Assembly (NCBI GenBank): GCA_002336115.1
Contig: DDEN01000056.1
Location: 177,577 to 241,576 of the forward strand
From: Chitinophagaceae bacterium UBA1953
GTDB taxonomy: Bacteria > Bacteroidota > Bacteroidia > Chitinophagales > Chitinophagaceae
DNA: 64,000 nucleotides
Direction of reading: 5' to 3'
Shown here: piece after piece, positions 62,475 to 64,000 of the stretch
Position numbering within the stretch: position 1 is the first letter of the stretch
Layout: each line of letters starts with the position of its first letter
Program-made: the position numbers and the translations under genes
The notes under the pieces: model-generated
Seen by the model: the letters and a program-made list of their open reading frames with translations, nothing else
Told to the model about the DNA's origin: nothing
Databases searched by the model: none

Positions 62475-63656
62475 ATGAAAGAAGTGTATATTATCTCTGC
62501 CGTTCGTACTCCAATGGGAAGTTTTGGTGGAAGTTTAAAAGGTTTTTCTGCAACACAGTTAGGTGCTGTTGCTATCAAAGGTGCTTTACAGAAAGCAGGA
62601 ATTCAGCCGCAGCAGGTTCAGGATGTGCTAATGGGATGTGTAATACAGGCAAATCTTGGTCAGGCCCCTGCACGGCAAGCTGCAAAATTTGCCGGTTTGC
62701 CTAATGAAGTAAACTGCACTACTGTAAATAAGGTTTGCGCCAGTGGTATGAAAGCTATTGCACAGGCAGCACAAAGTATTTTGCTTGGAGATGCAGATAT
62801 TGTTGTTGCCGGTGGAATGGAAAGTATGAGTAACGTTCCGTTTTATGTTGACAGCTTGCGTTGGGGCAATAAATACGGAAATACAAATTTGATCGATGGC
62901 CTGGCAAAAGATGGATTGACGGATGTATATGATGGTAAGGCAATGGGTAATGCTGCTGAATTGTGTGCAAAAGAATGTGGCATTACCCGGGAAGAACAGG
63001 ATTCATTTGCAATTGAAAGTTATAAACGTTCTCAGGCTGCAATTGAAAACGGATTATTTAATGATGAAATTATTCCCGTAGAAATTCCTCAACGGAAAGG
63101 AGAGCCGATTCTGTTTTCAAAAGACGAAGAACCATATAATGTGAAATTTGACAAGATTCCTTCCCTGAATCCGGCATTTATTAAAGAAGGAACAGTTACC
63201 GCAGCAAATGCAAGTACAATGAATGATGGTGCTGCCGCTTTAATATTAATGAGTAAAGAAAAGGCAGAAGAACTCAGTTTAAAACCAGTTGCAAAAATCC
63301 TTGCTTACGCTGATGCTGAACAGGCACCGGAGTGGTTTACAACAACTCCTTCATTAGCTGTGCCAAAGGCAGTTGCTAAAGCCGGATTGCAAATGGGTGA
63401 TATTGACTATTGGGAACTGAATGAAGCTTTTGCTGTAGTGGGTATTGAAAATACAAAACGCATGAAGCTTAATGCTGAAAAAGTAAATGCTCACGGCGGA
63501 GCTGTATCACTTGGGCATCCATTAGGTGCAAGCGGAGCAAGAATTATTGTAACACTGATAAATGTGCTTAAGGCGAATAAGGCAAAATACGGAGCAGCCG
63601 GAATATGTAATGGTGGCGGAGGCGCAAGTGCAATGGTGATTGAAAATGTTTTCTAA
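62475..63656 (+). CDS. Acetyl-CoA C-acetyltransferase (thiolase)
   Basis: A 393-residue thiolase acting in fatty-acid breakdown or acetoacetyl-CoA formation. The acyl-forming Cys lies in NKVCASGMKA, the catalytic His in GGAVSLGHPLGASGARI and the second Cys in CNGGGGAS. MKEVYIISAVRTPMGSFGGS is the typical N-terminus, so I start at ATG 62475 rather than the TTG at 62442. It could serve together with the FadN-type enzyme at 28083 as the last beta-oxidation step; the two genes are 32 kb apart here. The preceding amidase gene is on the same strand with a 73-base gap. Confidence 0.93.
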   Translation: MKEVYIISAVRTPMGSFGGSLKGFSATQLGAVAIKGALQKAGIQPQQVQDVLMGCVIQANLGQAPARQAAKFAGLPNEVNCTTVNKVCASGMKAIAQAAQSILLGDADIVVAGGMESMSNVPFYVDSLRWGNKYGNTNLIDGLAKDGLTDVYDGKAMGNAAELCAKECGITREEQDSFAIESYKRSQAAIENGLFNDEIIPVEIPQRKGEPILFSKDEEPYNVKFDKIPSLNPAFIKEGTVTAANASTMNDGAAALILMSKEKAEELSLKPVAKILAYADAEQAPEWFTTTPSLAVPKAVAKAGLQMGDIDYWELNEAFAVVGIENTKRMKLNAEKVNAHGGAVSLGHPLGASGARIIVTLINVLKANKAKYGAAGICNGGGGASAMVIENVF

Positions 63657-63762
63657 TAAATCTGTAAAAGCTATTTTCTTTTGCTGATAATTATATTGCC
63701 ATACTCTGCAATTATCAACGTTCGATTTTGTATTTAAACATTACAAGAATTCTAACACCAGT

Positions 63763-63778
63763 TGTGACAAAGATCACC
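63763..63778. promoter_or_regulatory. Possible Crp-like site upstream of the thioredoxin gene
   Basis: TGTGACAAAGATCACC fits TGTGA-N6-TCACA with one mismatch. It lies 20 bases upstream of a -7-like box (TTAATTTG, 63799-63806). The same TTGTGACAAAnATnAC string occurs 60 bases before the DsbD-alpha gene (43981-43998). Confidence 0.3.
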
Positions 63779-63825
63779 TAACAGGCATTTCAAGGTATTT
63801 AATTTGCATATAAACAAATTATAAA

Positions 63826-64000
63826 ATGGCGCAGTCATTTCATGAGTTAATTAATGGAGAAAAACCTGTAGTGGTCGATTTTTCGGCTGAATGGTGTGGC
63901 CCCTGCAAAATGATGGCACCTGTTTTAAAAGAGGCTAAAGATATTGTAGGAGATAGGGCAACAATTATAAAAATTGATGTGGATAGAAATCCGGCCGTAG
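63826..64000 (+). CDS. Thioredoxin, 3' part cut off by the window edge
   Basis: The first 58 codons of a thioredoxin: [20 protein letters not shown] followed by [16 protein letters not shown] with the canonical WCGPC redox site, and [12 protein letters not shown]. It reduces cytosolic disulfides and is the electron donor for DsbD, which is also in this window (44558). No signal peptide. The rest of the gene lies outside. A promoter-like TTAATTTG ends 19 bases before the ATG. Confidence 0.92.
   Translation, partial: MAQSFHELINGEKPVVVDFSAEWCGPCKMMAPVLKEAKDIVGDRATIIKIDVDRNPAV

Overview
The window looks like a chromosomal segment of a Bacteroidota bacterium, most likely of the family Chitinophagaceae. 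The evidence is AT-rich DNA, a clear Bacteroidota promoter grammar (TTTG, about 19 bases, TAnnTTTG) in front of many genes, few Shine-Dalgarno sequences, outer-membrane barrels ending in Phe, and lineage-typical proteins: NagB fused to a PIG-L deacetylase, a DUF6427 membrane protein, the short alpha-glucan phosphorylase and the FadN-type beta-oxidation enzyme. The genus-level assignment is inference. No rRNA, tRNA, CRISPR array or prophage was recognised.

Layout. 1-9200: edge of a DUF2279 gene, phosphosugar mutase, protein isoaspartyl methyltransferase, type II phosphomannose isomerase-like cupin, NagB/PIG-L fusion, QueA and the Kup potassium transporter. 9200-14720: two YceI proteins around an outer-membrane porin, then a membrane pyrophosphatase; the divergent spacer carries a Crp-like palindrome. 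14800-18880: two paralogous LD-carboxypeptidases with a small membrane protein between them, then an LTA-synthase-like sulfatase-fold enzyme. 18900-23040: a TetR-controlled efflux operon (regulator, TolC-like channel, HlyD-like lipoprotein, ABC-2 permease, no ATPase gene) with a perfect operator palindrome. 23100-30460: a two-domain esterase, an AT-rich orphan, MetG and FadN.

30460-32300 is the accessory part: a REP-associated tyrosine transposase between two inverted REP-like palindromes, then a third copy enclosing an HNH plus DnaJ-type zinc-finger gene and a small orphan. 32300-41250: a cytosolic metzincin protease, an ABC exporter operon, KatG divergent from OxyR, a TIGR01777 epimerase and a large secreted protein. 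41250-42180 has no convincing gene but holds a 42-bp (2 x 21) minisatellite. 42180-53400: DUF6427, PurQ, a separate DsbD-alpha domain beside a DsbD that lost those cysteines, MntR with an Nramp-UspA fusion, a lipoprotein, RidA, an alpha-glucan phosphorylase lacking the PLP lysine, and a DUF481-like barrel. 53400-64000: an ABC-F ATPase, a J-domain membrane protein, small proteins, a Crp/Fnr-AhpD-DoxX group, an orphan histidine kinase, an amidase, a thiolase and the start of a thioredoxin.

Together this is mostly housekeeping sugar, fatty-acid, envelope and redox metabolism. Peroxide defence (KatG/OxyR), thiol relay (DsbD, thioredoxin) and manganese import (Nramp) form a loose oxidative-stress theme. 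Strong stem-loop terminators close most units, so transcription units are short.
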